Source: Pseudomonadota bacterium (GTDB taxonomy: Bacteria; Myxococcota_A; UBA796; GCA-2862545). From it: 39,855 nucleotides of DNA. Location: NCBI GenBank assembly GCA_002862545.1, contig PKDJ01000147.1, forward strand, positions 1 to 39,855. The letters are read 5' to 3'. Of this stretch, positions 11,856 to 20,169 are shown piece by piece. Within the stretch, counting starts at the first letter, position 1; each line of letters opens with the position of its first letter. Under the pieces are notes generated by a model. It searched no databases and was not told where the DNA came from. It saw nothing but the letters and a program-made list of their open reading frames with translations. A program made the position numbers and the translations under genes.

Positions 11856-12521
11856 GTGGAGACGACGGCGGATCGTCCTGCTCCGGGCCTGGTCGTTCAT
11901 CAGCCCAAGCGTGGTTTTCGCTATGGCGCGGAGGCCTTCTGGCTGGTCGGCTACGCGCTGTCGCTCGGCCCCCCTCCGGCCTCTGCGGTCGACCTCGGCA
12001 CGGGCTCGGGTGTGATGGCCCTCCTCCTCGGTAGGCTGGGAGTTCCTGCACACGGGGTGGATGTCCGGGCCGAGTGGCGACCGCTGTGGCGAGACACGCT
12101 AGCGGAGAGCTCGGTGTCGGCGAGTGTCCGTCTGACGCTGCGCGACGTTAGCGAGGGGCCCCTCGGTCCCGTCGACCTCGTGGTGTCCAACCCGCCCTTC
12201 TTCACGTCCGCCTCGGGTCCCCGCGCAGCGGACCCCTGGCGTGCGGCCGCACGCACCGAGAGCACGGCGACACTCCACGACTTCGTCGCTGTCGCGGTCG
12301 GCTCGCTCGGGCCGAGTGGTCGCGCCTGCTTTGTCGTGCCGCGAGAGCGAGCTCACGAGCTCGAGGCCCATCCTTCCTGCCGTCAAGTCGTGCACGTCGG
12401 TCGGCGTCGGACCCTGCTCGCCTTTGGTGCTGTGGCTGCTGCTGCGGCTCGCGAGGTGGCCGACCGTGGGCCCGAAGTACGTACCTGGTATGCCCTTGCT
12501 GGGGCAGGGTCTGGTGTCTAG
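11856..12521 (+). CDS. TrmN6-like SAM-dependent methyltransferase (putative tRNA N6-adenine methyltransferase)
   Basis: From the GTG at 11856, one base after the purD stop, this is a 221-aa Rossmann-fold methyltransferase. An in-frame GTG at 11835 inside purD is an alternative start. PKRGFRYGAEAFWL near the N-terminus resembles the TrmN6/YfiC opening. The SAM-binding glycine motif is VDLGTGSG (45-52). The catalytic N6-adenine motif is NPPFF (112-116). Family knowledge suggests methylation of A37 in tRNA1(Val), but other small RNA or protein methyltransferases share these motifs. The substrate is therefore an inference. Confidence 0.8.
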   Translation: METTADRPAPGLVVHQPKRGFRYGAEAFWLVGYALSLGPPPASAVDLGTGSGVMALLLGRLGVPAHGVDVRAEWRPLWRDTLAESSVSASVRLTLRDVSEGPLGPVDLVVSNPPFFTSASGPRAADPWRAAARTESTATLHDFVAVAVGSLGPSGRACFVVPRERAHELEAHPSCRQVVHVGRRRTLLAFGAVAAAAAREVADRGPEVRTWYALAGAGSGV

Positions 12522-12551
12522 CTGTGCGGTCGCAGGACACAGGGAAGGTCC

Positions 12552-13082
12552 ATGAGGCTCAGAGTGCGTCGCCTGCAGCGGCGCCCCGACACCATCGATG
12601 ACGACGCCGAGGGACTGCAGCTCGTCACGCTCGTGAGGCGTGCTCTGCAGGGCGGTGCCGCGCCGACCGTCGCCGTGGTGATTCGGGCCCAGGGCGTCGA
12701 CATCGTCGAGCTCGCCCCCCTGATTCGTGCGGGTGCCTCGCTCAAGAGGTTCCTGGCTGCCCTGTCGAGGTCGACCGCTCCCGGGGGGCCGCCGGAGGCT
12801 GTGGGCGTGATCGGGCGGGTGCGCTCCCGAGACTCGAGCAGCGGGCCCCGTGTGCCCGAGGCCATGGTGTTCCTCGAGTGGTCGGACTGTCGGTGGTGGC
12901 ACTGGCGGGCGTTGCTCGAGAGCGATGGGCTGACGCTGCGTGATGGAACGGAGACCGTGCGGTCGGCTGTTGAGGGTGACCGCATGCCGCCCGGTATCGG
13001 GCGATGGTGGTCGCTCGGACGCCGGCTTGGACTGAAGGCGCAGCTCACACCGGTGGCCGAGACCTCTTCCGTCGTGCACTGA
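12552..13082 (+). CDS. Uncharacterised protein, 176 aa
   Basis: I do not recognise this protein. The ATG at 12552 has a good purine-rich site (GGGAAGG) four bases upstream and sits 30 bases after the methyltransferase stop, so it is probably the last gene of the purD run. The sequence is Arg-rich and soluble, without a signal peptide or membrane segment. It has an aliphatic centre (APTVAVVIRAQGVDIVEL) and two Trp-rich patches (SDCRWWHW, GRWWSLGRRLG). It ends eight bases from the arfB stop on the opposite strand. Long open frames on the opposite strand here look like high-GC shadows. Confidence 0.65.
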   Translation: MRLRVRRLQRRPDTIDDDAEGLQLVTLVRRALQGGAAPTVAVVIRAQGVDIVELAPLIRAGASLKRFLAALSRSTAPGGPPEAVGVIGRVRSRDSSSGPRVPEAMVFLEWSDCRWWHWRALLESDGLTLRDGTETVRSAVEGDRMPPGIGRWWSLGRRLGLKAQLTPVAETSSVVH

Positions 13083-13091
13083 GAGCAGTCG

Positions 13092-13520
13092 TTAGTCGTC
13101 GCGACGCACACGGCCGCGATTGGCCTTCACGGACCCGCGCTGCTTCTTGCTCTTCAAGCGGCGCTCTTTGCTGGCTCGCGAGGGCTTGGTCGCCCGACGC
13201 GACTTGGGCCGGACGAGGGCAGCTCGGATGGCATCCGCCAGGCGAGCAAGCGCTTCTTCTTGGTTGCGGTGCCGCGACCGGTGTGCGGAGCACGAGATGA
13301 GCAGGTCGCCATCTTCGGTGCACCACCGGGGCTTGGCCTGTCGCAGCCGACGCTTGACCGGATGAGTGAGCGCGACGGAGCGTCCCAGCGAGAAGCGGAG
13401 CTGAACACGGCTCTCGGTGGTGTTGACGTGCTGCCCGCCCGGCCCTCCGGAGCGAGAGAACTGCCAGGAGAGCTCTGAGGCAGGAATGACCAGGCGGTCG
13501 TTGATCTGCAGGTCGGCCAT
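13092..13520 (-). CDS. arfB: Alternative ribosome-rescue peptidyl-tRNA hydrolase ArfB
   Basis: This protein releases nascent chains from ribosomes stalled without a stop codon. The catalytic GGQ lies in SRSGGPGGQHVN (23-33). The basic C-terminal tail (from about residue 107, rich in Lys and Arg) would enter the empty mRNA channel. At 142 aa it matches the ArfB/YaeJ length and lacks the codon-recognition domain of RF1/RF2. I chose the ATG at 13520. The longer open frame upstream to 14366 is a shadow over the divergent membrane-protein gene. It is convergent with the 12552-13082 gene and divergent from the 13625 gene. Confidence 0.95.
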   Translation of the reverse strand: MADLQINDRLVIPASELSWQFSRSGGPGGQHVNTTESRVQLRFSLGRSVALTHPVKRRLRQAKPRWCTEDGDLLISCSAHRSRHRNQEEALARLADAIRAALVRPKSRRATKPSRASKERRLKSKKQRGSVKANRGRVRRDD

Positions 13521-13624
13521 GATCAAGCCGTATTGGAAATTGCTCCGCGGCGCACGGGTCTGCAGCGCTCGCCAGGTCGCGGTTGCTCTGGCGCGTCCTG
13601 GGGGCGATCGGCTAGCCGGCATAC

Positions 13625-14170
13625 ATGGAATCTCCTCTCTGGATCGGCGCAGGCGGTGTGCTGGGTGTGTTCGCGGCCCTCTGGGCCGTCGTCTGGGTGC
13701 TGGTGCACGGTCGATCCGGAGCGGCCCGGTGGCAGCAGACCGTTGCCGTCCTCGCGAGTCTGGTCTTGGCGCTCCCGCTGGCCTCGTCCTCGTCGTGGCT
13801 TCTCCAGGCTCAGGCGGTGGTGGGCAGAGCTGAGCCCGGAGGTAAGCTGGAGGCCGTCGCGGCCGTTCAGCGCGCCGCCTATGAGCCGCTCGCCGTGGTC
13901 GTGGTCGGCCTGTGCATCGTCGCAGTGACGGCAGCAACGCTCGGGCGTCGCGAGGTGGCCTCGGAGTCTTGGCTCGGCGCTGGTCTGATTGGAGGCACGA
14001 GCCTGTGCACGGCGGCCACGTGGGGAACGGCTGTGCTGCTCGCGGGGCTCGGAATGCGCCCACTCGCGATGACGCTCTGGCTGCTGGCCGCGCTTGGGGC
14101 TTGGGTGGTCGCCCTGGGAGCGCTCGCCTACGGGCTGGCGAGTGGCGTGCGTACTGCGCGGGCTGCGTGA
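13625..14170 (+). CDS. Small integral membrane protein, unknown function
   Basis: This 181-aa hydrophobic protein has about five predicted membrane helices. Visible ones include WIGAGGVLGVFAALWAVVWV (6-25), segments near 40-62, 88-107 and 118-140, and LWLLAALGAWVVALGALAYG (152-171). I see no charged channel motif and recognise no family. The arrangement is vaguely like the proton-conducting subunits of MotA/ExbB-type complexes or c-ring-like proteins, but nothing specific supports that. The start has no clear Shine-Dalgarno. The last 43 bases overlap the 3' end of the transglutaminase-like gene on the other strand. Confidence 0.7.
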   Translation: MESPLWIGAGGVLGVFAALWAVVWVLVHGRSGAARWQQTVAVLASLVLALPLASSSSWLLQAQAVVGRAEPGGKLEAVAAVQRAAYEPLAVVVVGLCIVAVTAATLGRREVASESWLGAGLIGGTSLCTAATWGTAVLLAGLGMRPLAMTLWLLAALGAWVVALGALAYGLASGVRTARAA

Positions 14171-16044
14171 GCGAGCGCCTCGGCGTCCGCTCGGGACAGG
14201 GCGCGCTCCCGCACCGACAGTACGATGGTGCGTCCGTCGACGGCGAGGTCGATGGCGTCGCCCGCGAAGGGCTCGGGGACACCGAGCGTCGGATCCTCGA
14301 CGCGCAGGGTGCGTTTACCGACCCACGGTAGCCAGGTCGTGCCGTCACTGCGCGCAGGGGGAGCATCGAGGGGCAGGGGCAGGGGACCCTCGGCGCGCTG
14401 GGCCAGCGCCGTGAGAGGCGCGCCGAGAGTGCTCACGTCGCGGCTGTCGAGCAAGGTGGCCGCCGAGCCCCCCATCGCCTCGGCGAGTGCGGCGTCGTGC
14501 TCCGCGAGTGGGAGGGTCTGCAGCCACCGGCGCAGCTCCAGTGCTGCTGGACCGGAGGCTTCCCAAGCGACCTGCTCGGGCTGAACCACCACGGTCCACG
14601 AGCCGGTTGTCGGCTCGGGTCCACGCACGCCACGAGGAGCCAGGACACTGCCTCCCTCGAGCTCCGGACGGACTTCGAAGGGCCCGCAGACGGCGCAGCT
14701 CGGATCGAGCCAGCGGGCTGAGTCGCCCTCTCCGATCTGGACGAGTGCATGATCGTAGCCGGCGAGGCTCACCCCGCCGCCTGGACCCTCCGAGGCAGCG
14801 CGAACAAGCAGCCAGCTGGCCTCCAGGCGCGCTTGCATCGCGTAGAGCCACGTGATGAGCGCTGCCTCGACCTCGGTGAGGACACCCGACTTCCGGGCGG
14901 CGACCAGTCTGCGAGGTAGGACGGGATCAAGCGCCAGCGGTGCAGGCGTTGCGCGCTCGAGGAGTGTCGGCACCAGCTCTGCTGCAAGGTCCCAGGTCGG
15001 AACACGACCACGGAGTCGGGACGGAAGCCCGGGCTCCGGGATGGAGACCGCGGCGAAGCGGCGGTCTAGGGCCTTCAGAAGGGCCTCTCGCGCGGGCAAG
15101 ATCGGTCGTTGGTGGACGTCGGTGAGGCTCCACAGGCGCTCTTGCTCCCAGCGGATGTTGCCCCCCGGTGCCTCGACCGACAGGGTGAGGCCCGGCTCGG
15201 CCTCCCCAAAGGTCGGCGCATCGTCGAGGCGGTACTCGACCAGCACGTCAGCGGGGCCCTCGCTGCTGGCGACACGCACGAGGATCCCCGCATCGTCGGC
15301 ACGAACCTGTGCGGCCTCGCGGCTCGGCGTGACACGGACCGACAGGTCCCTCGCGCCGGGCGCAGGAATCCTCCAGCCGCGGTCCCGTGCCTCGGCGGAG
15401 AATGAGAGGCGCTCTTGCACTCTCACTGAGGAGCCGCCGCCTGGGTAGAGGGCACGCTGGGGATCGGTCGTGGGCACCTCGAGCACGAGATGTCGCGACC
15501 ACTCGGGCTCGACCGAGGGAGGGGCTAGGGCCGCATCGGGATTGATCCACGGGGTTGTCTCAGCGGTCGACAGCTGAACCCGGACCTCTGGCCCAGGGGT
15601 CTCTACCCAGGCCTCATCGCGGCGCTGATCGTGCGTAGCACCCCTGACGTCCCACGTGAGGTTCTTCCCTATAATGCTGGCCCAACGGGATCCATGGGGC
15701 CTCCAGGTGTAGGCGTCTGGGCGTGCCCAGCGTCGCTCCAGCTCGATGACTGCTCGGTCTCCAGCGAGCAGGTCGGGGAGGTGAATGCGGAGGGCGCCGG
15801 TGCCATCGAGGCGCCGTGGGCGTGCCTCGAAGCGAGCCTCAGCGAGGCGAGAGCGTCGGCCGTCGCCGAGCTGCAGCCGCCCACCCAGAGTCGCGACCTG
15901 CACGCGGGGCGGGAGCGGCACATCGACCCATGCACAGCCGGGATCGGCACCGACTTCGAGAGACATCGACTCGAGCCATGCACCGTCGACCCGCTCGACC
16001 GACACCTCCGCGACCTGGAGTACGCACCCCACCACGGGCAGCAT
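14128..16044 (-). CDS. DUF3857/transglutaminase-like protein, probably catalytically dead
   Basis: From the ATG at 16044 this is a 638-aa protein. A TTG at 16059 overlapping the upstream stop is an alternative that would give a slightly longer N-terminal hydrophobic stretch. The layout resembles exported DUF3857 plus transglutaminase proteins: a beta-rich first part, then a helical core near 370-450. The core keeps the His and Asp of the transglutaminase triad (YDHALVQIG, H432; RWLDPS, D447). The usual GDCKDKA motif carrying the nucleophilic Cys aligns with VLTEVEA (Thr near 390), so the Cys is absent. The HEAT-like gene ends 11 bases upstream of the ATG. Its own end overlaps the convergent 13625 gene. 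Confidence 0.72.
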   Translation of the reverse strand: MLPVVGCVLQVAEVSVERVDGAWLESMSLEVGADPGCAWVDVPLPPRVQVATLGGRLQLGDGRRSRLAEARFEARPRRLDGTGALRIHLPDLLAGDRAVIELERRWARPDAYTWRPHGSRWASIIGKNLTWDVRGATHDQRRDEAWVETPGPEVRVQLSTAETTPWINPDAALAPPSVEPEWSRHLVLEVPTTDPQRALYPGGGSSVRVQERLSFSAEARDRGWRIPAPGARDLSVRVTPSREAAQVRADDAGILVRVASSEGPADVLVEYRLDDAPTFGEAEPGLTLSVEAPGGNIRWEQERLWSLTDVHQRPILPAREALLKALDRRFAAVSIPEPGLPSRLRGRVPTWDLAAELVPTLLERATPAPLALDPVLPRRLVAARKSGVLTEVEAALITWLYAMQARLEASWLLVRAASEGPGGGVSLAGYDHALVQIGEGDSARWLDPSCAVCGPFEVRPELEGGSVLAPRGVRGPEPTTGSWTVVVQPEQVAWEASGPAALELRRWLQTLPLAEHDAALAEAMGGSAATLLDSRDVSTLGAPLTALAQRAEGPLPLPLDAPPARSDGTTWLPWVGKRTLRVEDPTLGVPEPFAGDAIDLAVDGRTIVLSVRERALSRADAEALAHAARAVRTPLASP

Positions 16045-16055
16045 GAGGGTGCTGC

Positions 16056-16799
16056 TCAAGAGGTCATCCGTGCGGCGCGTCGTCGGGCTCGCTCGACCTC
16101 GGCGCGCAGCATCTTCGGGAGGCCCCCACGGACGGCGTCGCCCCAGGCCGTGACGGCTGCTGGGTCCCACTTGGTCCAGGCCCGGAGCACTCGGCGCACG
16201 GCCTTCCGCACGGGAGGCATCTCGTCGCGTAGCCAGCCGTTGAGGTGCTCAGCGATCACCTCGGACTGCGGCGAATCCACCCAGGCCACGCGGCGCTGGG
16301 ACAGCTTGGAGCGAAGCGCGGCGGCCGATGCACCCTCCAAGGGCTCGGGCAGAGCGGCCATGGCAGCCATGACGACGGCGCGCTTGGCGGCGACGTGCAT
16401 CGGCTTGCCGAGTGAACTCAGCGGCTCACCAGACGCGAGGCAGCCCCCGCCGAGCACCAGCCAACCCAGAGCATCTGCCGTGGCTACGTCGTCAATGCGT
16501 CCCAGCCAGTCGAGGCCGACATCGAGAGCATCGTGCGGTGAGTCGGGGACGGTGGCTGCGAGCAGGCCAATGGCGACCAGTCCGTCCTCCCAGGCGGCCG
16601 CGAACAGCTCACCGAGCTCCGCGGCGTGCTCGGGAAGGCGCGCTGGTGATTCCTGCTGGGCGGCGGCGGCGATTCGGGCCACCTCCGCCAGGGGAGTGCC
16701 GCGAATGCCCCGCAGTGGCTGGGCCTGCTTGCGCTGGCGTCTCGCGGTCTCTGCGTCCGCAAGTGCCTCGAGGGTGTCCGACAGGGTGTATGGGTCCAT
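16056..16799 (-). CDS. HEAT-like helical-repeat protein (weak resemblance to AlkD-type)
   Basis: This 247-aa cytoplasmic, all-helical, Ala-rich protein has a repeat rhythm typical of HEAT/ARM solenoids. Segments such as WEDGLVAIGLLAATVPDSP, DALGWLVLGGGCL and PPVRKAVRRVLRAW recall the DNA-alkylation-repair AlkD superfamily. I cannot confirm the DNA-contacting residues, so repair activity is not claimed. Its ATG overlaps the alpha/beta-hydrolase stop as ATGA (16799), which implies coupled translation. The basic C-terminus (LRAEVERARRRAARMTS) could bind nucleic acid. Confidence 0.6.
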   Translation of the reverse strand: MDPYTLSDTLEALADAETARRQRKQAQPLRGIRGTPLAEVARIAAAAQQESPARLPEHAAELGELFAAAWEDGLVAIGLLAATVPDSPHDALDVGLDWLGRIDDVATADALGWLVLGGGCLASGEPLSSLGKPMHVAAKRAVVMAAMAALPEPLEGASAAALRSKLSQRRVAWVDSPQSEVIAEHLNGWLRDEMPPVRKAVRRVLRAWTKWDPAAVTAWGDAVRGGLPKMLRAEVERARRRAARMTS

Positions 16800-17698
16800 C
16801 AGGGATTCCCGAGGTGAGCGATGACGACGGCCGCCAGTGCGTCTGGAGCATCGTGGTGGATCAGGTGACCAGCGTCGGGGATCTCGACGTGCTGGGCGTC
16901 TCGTAGTCTCTCGCGCCGGCTCTCGCCGTCGCTTGGGCGAAACCTCGAGCGCGCGCCGTCGACGACGAGTGTCGGGGCCTCGATGGCCTCTAGAAACGTG
17001 CCGAAGGTGTCAGCCTCGAAGGCGCGCGGGCTCCTGGCGCGATGCAGGGGGTCCCAGGTCCAGGTCCAGGGGCCAGGGTGTGCAGGGTCGACCGCTGGGT
17101 CGTCCGGTACGGTCTGCCGAGTGGTTCGGCGCGCGAGGCGGAGCGCGGTCTCTTCCGCGAGCGACGGGTTGTACCGGCGCATCCGCTCTGCCGCCGCCTC
17201 GGGGCTCGCGAGACCGCGGTGCCGCGGTGGGCTCCGCTGGTGCTCCAGGGAGGTGCGGGCCATGGCGAGTCGCAGGCTCGACATGTCGGGGGGGCCCAGC
17301 CCCTCGACGAGGACAAGGCGGCGGACGCGCTCGGGCCGCGTAGCGGCAAACAGGCACGCAATCGTGCCCCCCATGCTGTGTCCAATCAGGTCGACAGGGC
17401 CGGCGGCTTCCGCCTCGAGCAGAGCGTCGAGGTCCGAGACGTAGTCCCAGAAGTGGTAGAAGCCGCCCCGCCCCACGTGCTCCGAGAGTCCGTGCCCGCG
17501 ATGGTCGGGCGCCAGCACGCGTCCGCTGAGCTGCCTGGCCACAGCGTCCCACGCGGCTCCCTGCTCCAGGAAGCCGTGGAGGATCACCGTGGTGTGCTCT
17601 CCGGCGCCCCACTCGCAGAGCCGCAGGCGAAGTCCGCTCGGCCCCGCTTGGATGTCTCGCTCAAGGAGCGAGCCACTGGGCTGCATCGAGGGGCCCAC
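16799..17698 (-). CDS. Alpha/beta-fold hydrolase
   Basis: This 299-aa cytoplasmic serine hydrolase has an oxyanion-hole motif HGF at 41-43. The nucleophile elbow is GHSMGG (S108). A late His follows in DAGHLIHHD (H278), and the acidic residue is probably in the DGARSRFRPSD stretch (about 247-257). A variable cap lies at about 140-225. The fold also covers esterases, lipases, haloalkane dehalogenases and MhpC/MenH-like enzymes, and the substrate cannot be decided. It starts four bases after the response-regulator stop. An in-frame ATG at 17686 is an alternative start. Linkage to the two-component genes suggests shared transcription. Confidence 0.9.
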   Translation of the reverse strand: MGPSMQPSGSLLERDIQAGPSGLRLRLCEWGAGEHTTVILHGFLEQGAAWDAVARQLSGRVLAPDHRGHGLSEHVGRGGFYHFWDYVSDLDALLEAEAAGPVDLIGHSMGGTIACLFAATRPERVRRLVLVEGLGPPDMSSLRLAMARTSLEHQRSPPRHRGLASPEAAAERMRRYNPSLAEETALRLARRTTRQTVPDDPAVDPAHPGPWTWTWDPLHRARSPRAFEADTFGTFLEAIEAPTLVVDGARSRFRPSDGESRRERLRDAQHVEIPDAGHLIHHDAPDALAAVVIAHLGNP

Positions 17699-17702
17699 GC
17701 GA

Positions 17703-18416
17703 TCAGGGCTCGAAGCGATAGCCCGTGCCGTGCACGGTGAGGATGTGCCGCGGCTGACTGGGAATGTCCTCGATCTTCTTACGCAGCTTCAAGATCTGGT
17801 TGTCGACCGTCCGCGTGGTCAGGGCGGCCGTGTAGCCCCAGACCTCGCGCAGGAGCTCGTCGCGGCTCACATCGCGCCCTCGATGAGTGATCAGGTAGCC
17901 GAGGGTGCCGGACTCGTGTGTGGTGAGGTGAGACTCCTCGCCGTTCTTCCAGAGGACGCGTCGTCGAAGGTCGACCTTGACGTTGCCGAAGCTGAAGTTG
18001 TTCGGCGTGCGGGGGTCCGGGTCGCGCTCGCGCAGGCGGGCCTTGACCCGTGCGATCACCTCTCGGACAGAGAACGGCTTCGTGACGTAGTCATCCGCGC
18101 CCATCTCGAGGCCCATCACCCGATCGATCTCGTCGCTCTTGGCGGTGAGCATGATCACGGGAATGCCGGGGTACTCCGACTTGATGGTGCGCATGACCTT
18201 CAGCCCATCGATACCCGGCAGCATGATGTCGCAGAGCACGAGGTCAGGGGAGCGCGTCCGAACGGCCTCGAGCGCGACCTCGCCATTCTCGGCGTGGCGC
18301 ACGATGAAGCGCTCGTGCTCTAGTGCAGCGACCAGTCCCATTGCGATGGTGCTGTCATCTTCGACGACGAGAATGTCGCCATGCGTTTGACCTTCCACGG
18401 GTCCCCCGGGGTTCAC
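17703..18416 (-). CDS. OmpR/PhoB-family response regulator
   Basis: This 237-aa DNA-binding regulator has an N-terminal receiver domain. It has the acidic pocket E19/D20/D21, phospho-acceptor D63 in CDIMLPG, switch Thr91 and Lys113 in TKPF. The C-terminal winged-helix domain (about 145-237) ends with the typical VHGTGYRF. The start is a GTG at 18416. An in-frame GTG at 18398 would also give a complete receiver domain. The likely partner kinase is encoded at 21946-23970, with only two lipoprotein genes between on the same strand. Targets may include its own operon. I could not identify a binding site. Confidence 0.96.
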   Translation of the reverse strand: MNPGGPVEGQTHGDILVVEDDSTIAMGLVAALEHERFIVRHAENGEVALEAVRTRSPDLVLCDIMLPGIDGLKVMRTIKSEYPGIPVIMLTAKSDEIDRVMGLEMGADDYVTKPFSVREVIARVKARLRERDPDPRTPNNFSFGNVKVDLRRRVLWKNGEESHLTTHESGTLGYLITHRGRDVSRDELLREVWGYTAALTTRTVDNQILKLRKKIEDIPSQPRHILTVHGTGYRFEP

Positions 18417-18431
18417 GAGCGAGAGGGTCAG

Positions 18432-18446
18432 GAGCCGTCGCGGCTC
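18432..18446 (-). other. Small intercistronic hairpin between lipoprotein and response-regulator genes
   Basis: GAGCCG-TCG-CGGCTC forms a perfect six-base-pair GC-rich stem with a three-base loop. It overlaps the lipoprotein stop codon and lies in the 28-base gap ahead of the regulator start. There is no T-run, so full termination is unlikely. It might stabilise mRNA ends or alter the relative yield of the genes. It may also be chance in GC-rich DNA. Confidence 0.35.
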
Positions 18447-20169
18447 ACTGGATGTCGACCGTCAGGAAGAAGGGAAGCATCCCGTACTTCGAGTCCACCA
18501 CGAGGTAGAGGGTCTCGCTGATGGCCGTGTTGTTGATGTAGCCGATGGCCTCGACGCCATCGCCTCGAGCGTCGGCACCGACTGGGCAGCTGAACGCGTT
18601 CGTGCAGTTGTAAAGCAGGTAGAGGCCCGGGTCGCCGCCGGGCATCGTCACGGTGGCCACCAGCGTCTCGCCGGGCTGCAGCGTGACCTTGGTCATCGCT
18701 TCGGGTCCCGACAGCGAGCTTGCCGTACACCCGCCCGGGCCAGGATTCAGCTGGTTCGTGTAGGGCAGGTAGTCGGTGTAGTAGGTCCCCGGACCGGTCG
18801 CCTCGGTCTGCATCTGTGCATCGGGGCACGAGTCGTGCAGGTCGGGGTCGATGAGCTGGTCGATGTTGATGTCGAGCTCGAACGTCCCGAGAGCACGGCC
18901 CCCGCTCTGGTTCTCGTAGGCATCGAGCACCAGGTAGAGGCGCTGGGGGGCCTCGGTGTTGTTGAAGTACTGGAAGCTCTCTAGGTCACCGAGAAGGGTG
19001 GCATCGGCGCCTGCGAGGCAGGAGTTACCGTCGGAGCAGTCCTCGACGACATACACGCTCGCATCACCGATCTCGAGCCGGTAGTTGACGGTCATGATCT
19101 CGAGGGGATCGAGATCAATGGCGATCATGCCCTCGTTGCCCGGCGCGTTGAAGCCGGTGCAGGGGTTGCCTGCTCCCGGGTCGATGTCGCTGCGGTAGCC
19201 ACCGAGTCGGCCCCAGTAGGTTCCTGAGTCCGTGATCGCAGCCATCCCCTGTGCCTCGAGGCAGCTGTCGGCCGGCTCGAGCTCCACGCGAGAGCCCTTG
19301 TTGAAGTATCGGCCAGTCCAGGCGACTTCCGACACGTCACTGACGACGAGCTCGTTGTTGTCATGGCGGACCGTGGTGGAGGACCATCGCGACAGTGTGA
19401 ACTCGACCACTTGGTCCTGGTCGCCGTACCCGAGGGAGTCGACCGAGAGGGAGTGGTAGCCATCATCGGCGAGCCAGTACAGGCGCTCGAAGTTGAATGA
19501 CGAGATCTGGAGGAAGACCTGGCCCTCGCCGGTCGGCGTCCACTCGAAGACGATGTCTTCGCCGTTAGGAAACTTGAGCGGTGCACCGTTGGGCGGCGAG
19601 ACGACCTCGATGGGCGCGCTGAGGCTGATGTCCTCGGTGCCGGAGTAGTCACCCCACTCGACACCGAAGCGCGCACCGACTGGACCGTAGGTGGGCTCGG
19701 CCTCGGTCACGTCGCCATAGTAGTAGGCGCCGCCGGATGCGGGGTCGTAGAAGTACGACGCCCCGTAGGGGCCGAGACCGACATCCAAGCCGACGTATCG
19801 GAACTCTCGATCGAACGGGAACTCGTTCCGTGGGTCGAGGTCGATGTACTGGTCCGGCTGTGCCGGCGTGACGTTGTAGCAGGTGGACCGATCGACCGCG
19901 CACCGGGCGAGGTTCTGGTAGTCCTCGTGGAAGTCGACGAAGAGCCCATACAGCTCGCGGGAGCGCACGCCGTCCTTGACGCGGCTCACGAGCATCATGT
20001 GCCCCATGTCCTCTGTACGCATCGCCGTGTCGTCGACCGACACTGCGGGCTCAGTGAGCGCTGCTGCAGTGTCAGACTTGGACGCGGCTCCGCCGCCGCT
20101 CGAGCCACACCCGAGCAGACCGACTACCGCTACGAGTTCGAACCAGTTGCGCATGGGATCCGTCGTCAC
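18445..20169 (-). CDS. Predicted lipoprotein B, tandem paralogue of the upstream gene
   Basis: This acidic, aromatic-rich secreted protein is 574 aa from the GTG at 20169, which overlaps the upstream stop as GTGA. An ATG at 20154 is also possible. The lipobox is VGLLGC with Cys21. It is clearly related to the 20166-21881 product. Shared marks are GH..L near the start, NLA.C......TYC/TCY, W..YSG..DI, and C-terminal beta-rich modules (PGTYY...GC...S.GP/GNEG). The two C-terminal modules (about 320-430 and 460-574) resemble each other and look PPC-like (pre-peptidase C-terminal type), each with cysteine pairs. No enzyme motif is visible. A surface or periplasmic sensing or binding role is inferred from its position between a histidine kinase and its regulator. 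Confidence 0.85.
   Translation of the reverse strand: MTTDPMRNWFELVAVVGLLGCGSSGGGAASKSDTAAALTEPAVSVDDTAMRTEDMGHMMLVSRVKDGVRSRELYGLFVDFHEDYQNLARCAVDRSTCYNVTPAQPDQYIDLDPRNEFPFDREFRYVGLDVGLGPYGASYFYDPASGGAYYYGDVTEAEPTYGPVGARFGVEWGDYSGTEDISLSAPIEVVSPPNGAPLKFPNGEDIVFEWTPTGEGQVFLQISSFNFERLYWLADDGYHSLSVDSLGYGDQDQVVEFTLSRWSSTTVRHDNNELVVSDVSEVAWTGRYFNKGSRVELEPADSCLEAQGMAAITDSGTYWGRLGGYRSDIDPGAGNPCTGFNAPGNEGMIAIDLDPLEIMTVNYRLEIGDASVYVVEDCSDGNSCLAGADATLLGDLESFQYFNNTEAPQRLYLVLDAYENQSGGRALGTFELDINIDQLIDPDLHDSCPDAQMQTEATGPGTYYTDYLPYTNQLNPGPGGCTASSLSGPEAMTKVTLQPGETLVATVTMPGGDPGLYLLYNCTNAFSCPVGADARGDGVEAIGYINNTAISETLYLVVDSKYGMLPFFLTVDIQ

Noticed and set aside
12099..13079. Long minus-strand frame opposite the methyltransferase and the 12552 gene
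   Set aside because: Low-complexity composition typical of high-GC shadow frames. The plus strand carries the NPPFF and glycine motifs and ribosome sites.
13625..14170. Naming the small membrane protein as a MotA/ExbB-type or c-ring-like subunit
   Set aside because: Only hydrophobicity and helix count suggest it; no diagnostic residue is visible.
13521..14366. Upstream extension of the arfB frame
   Set aside because: It is very Arg/Pro/Ala-rich, antisense to a membrane-protein gene and partly to another gene. ArfB family length is met from ATG 13520.
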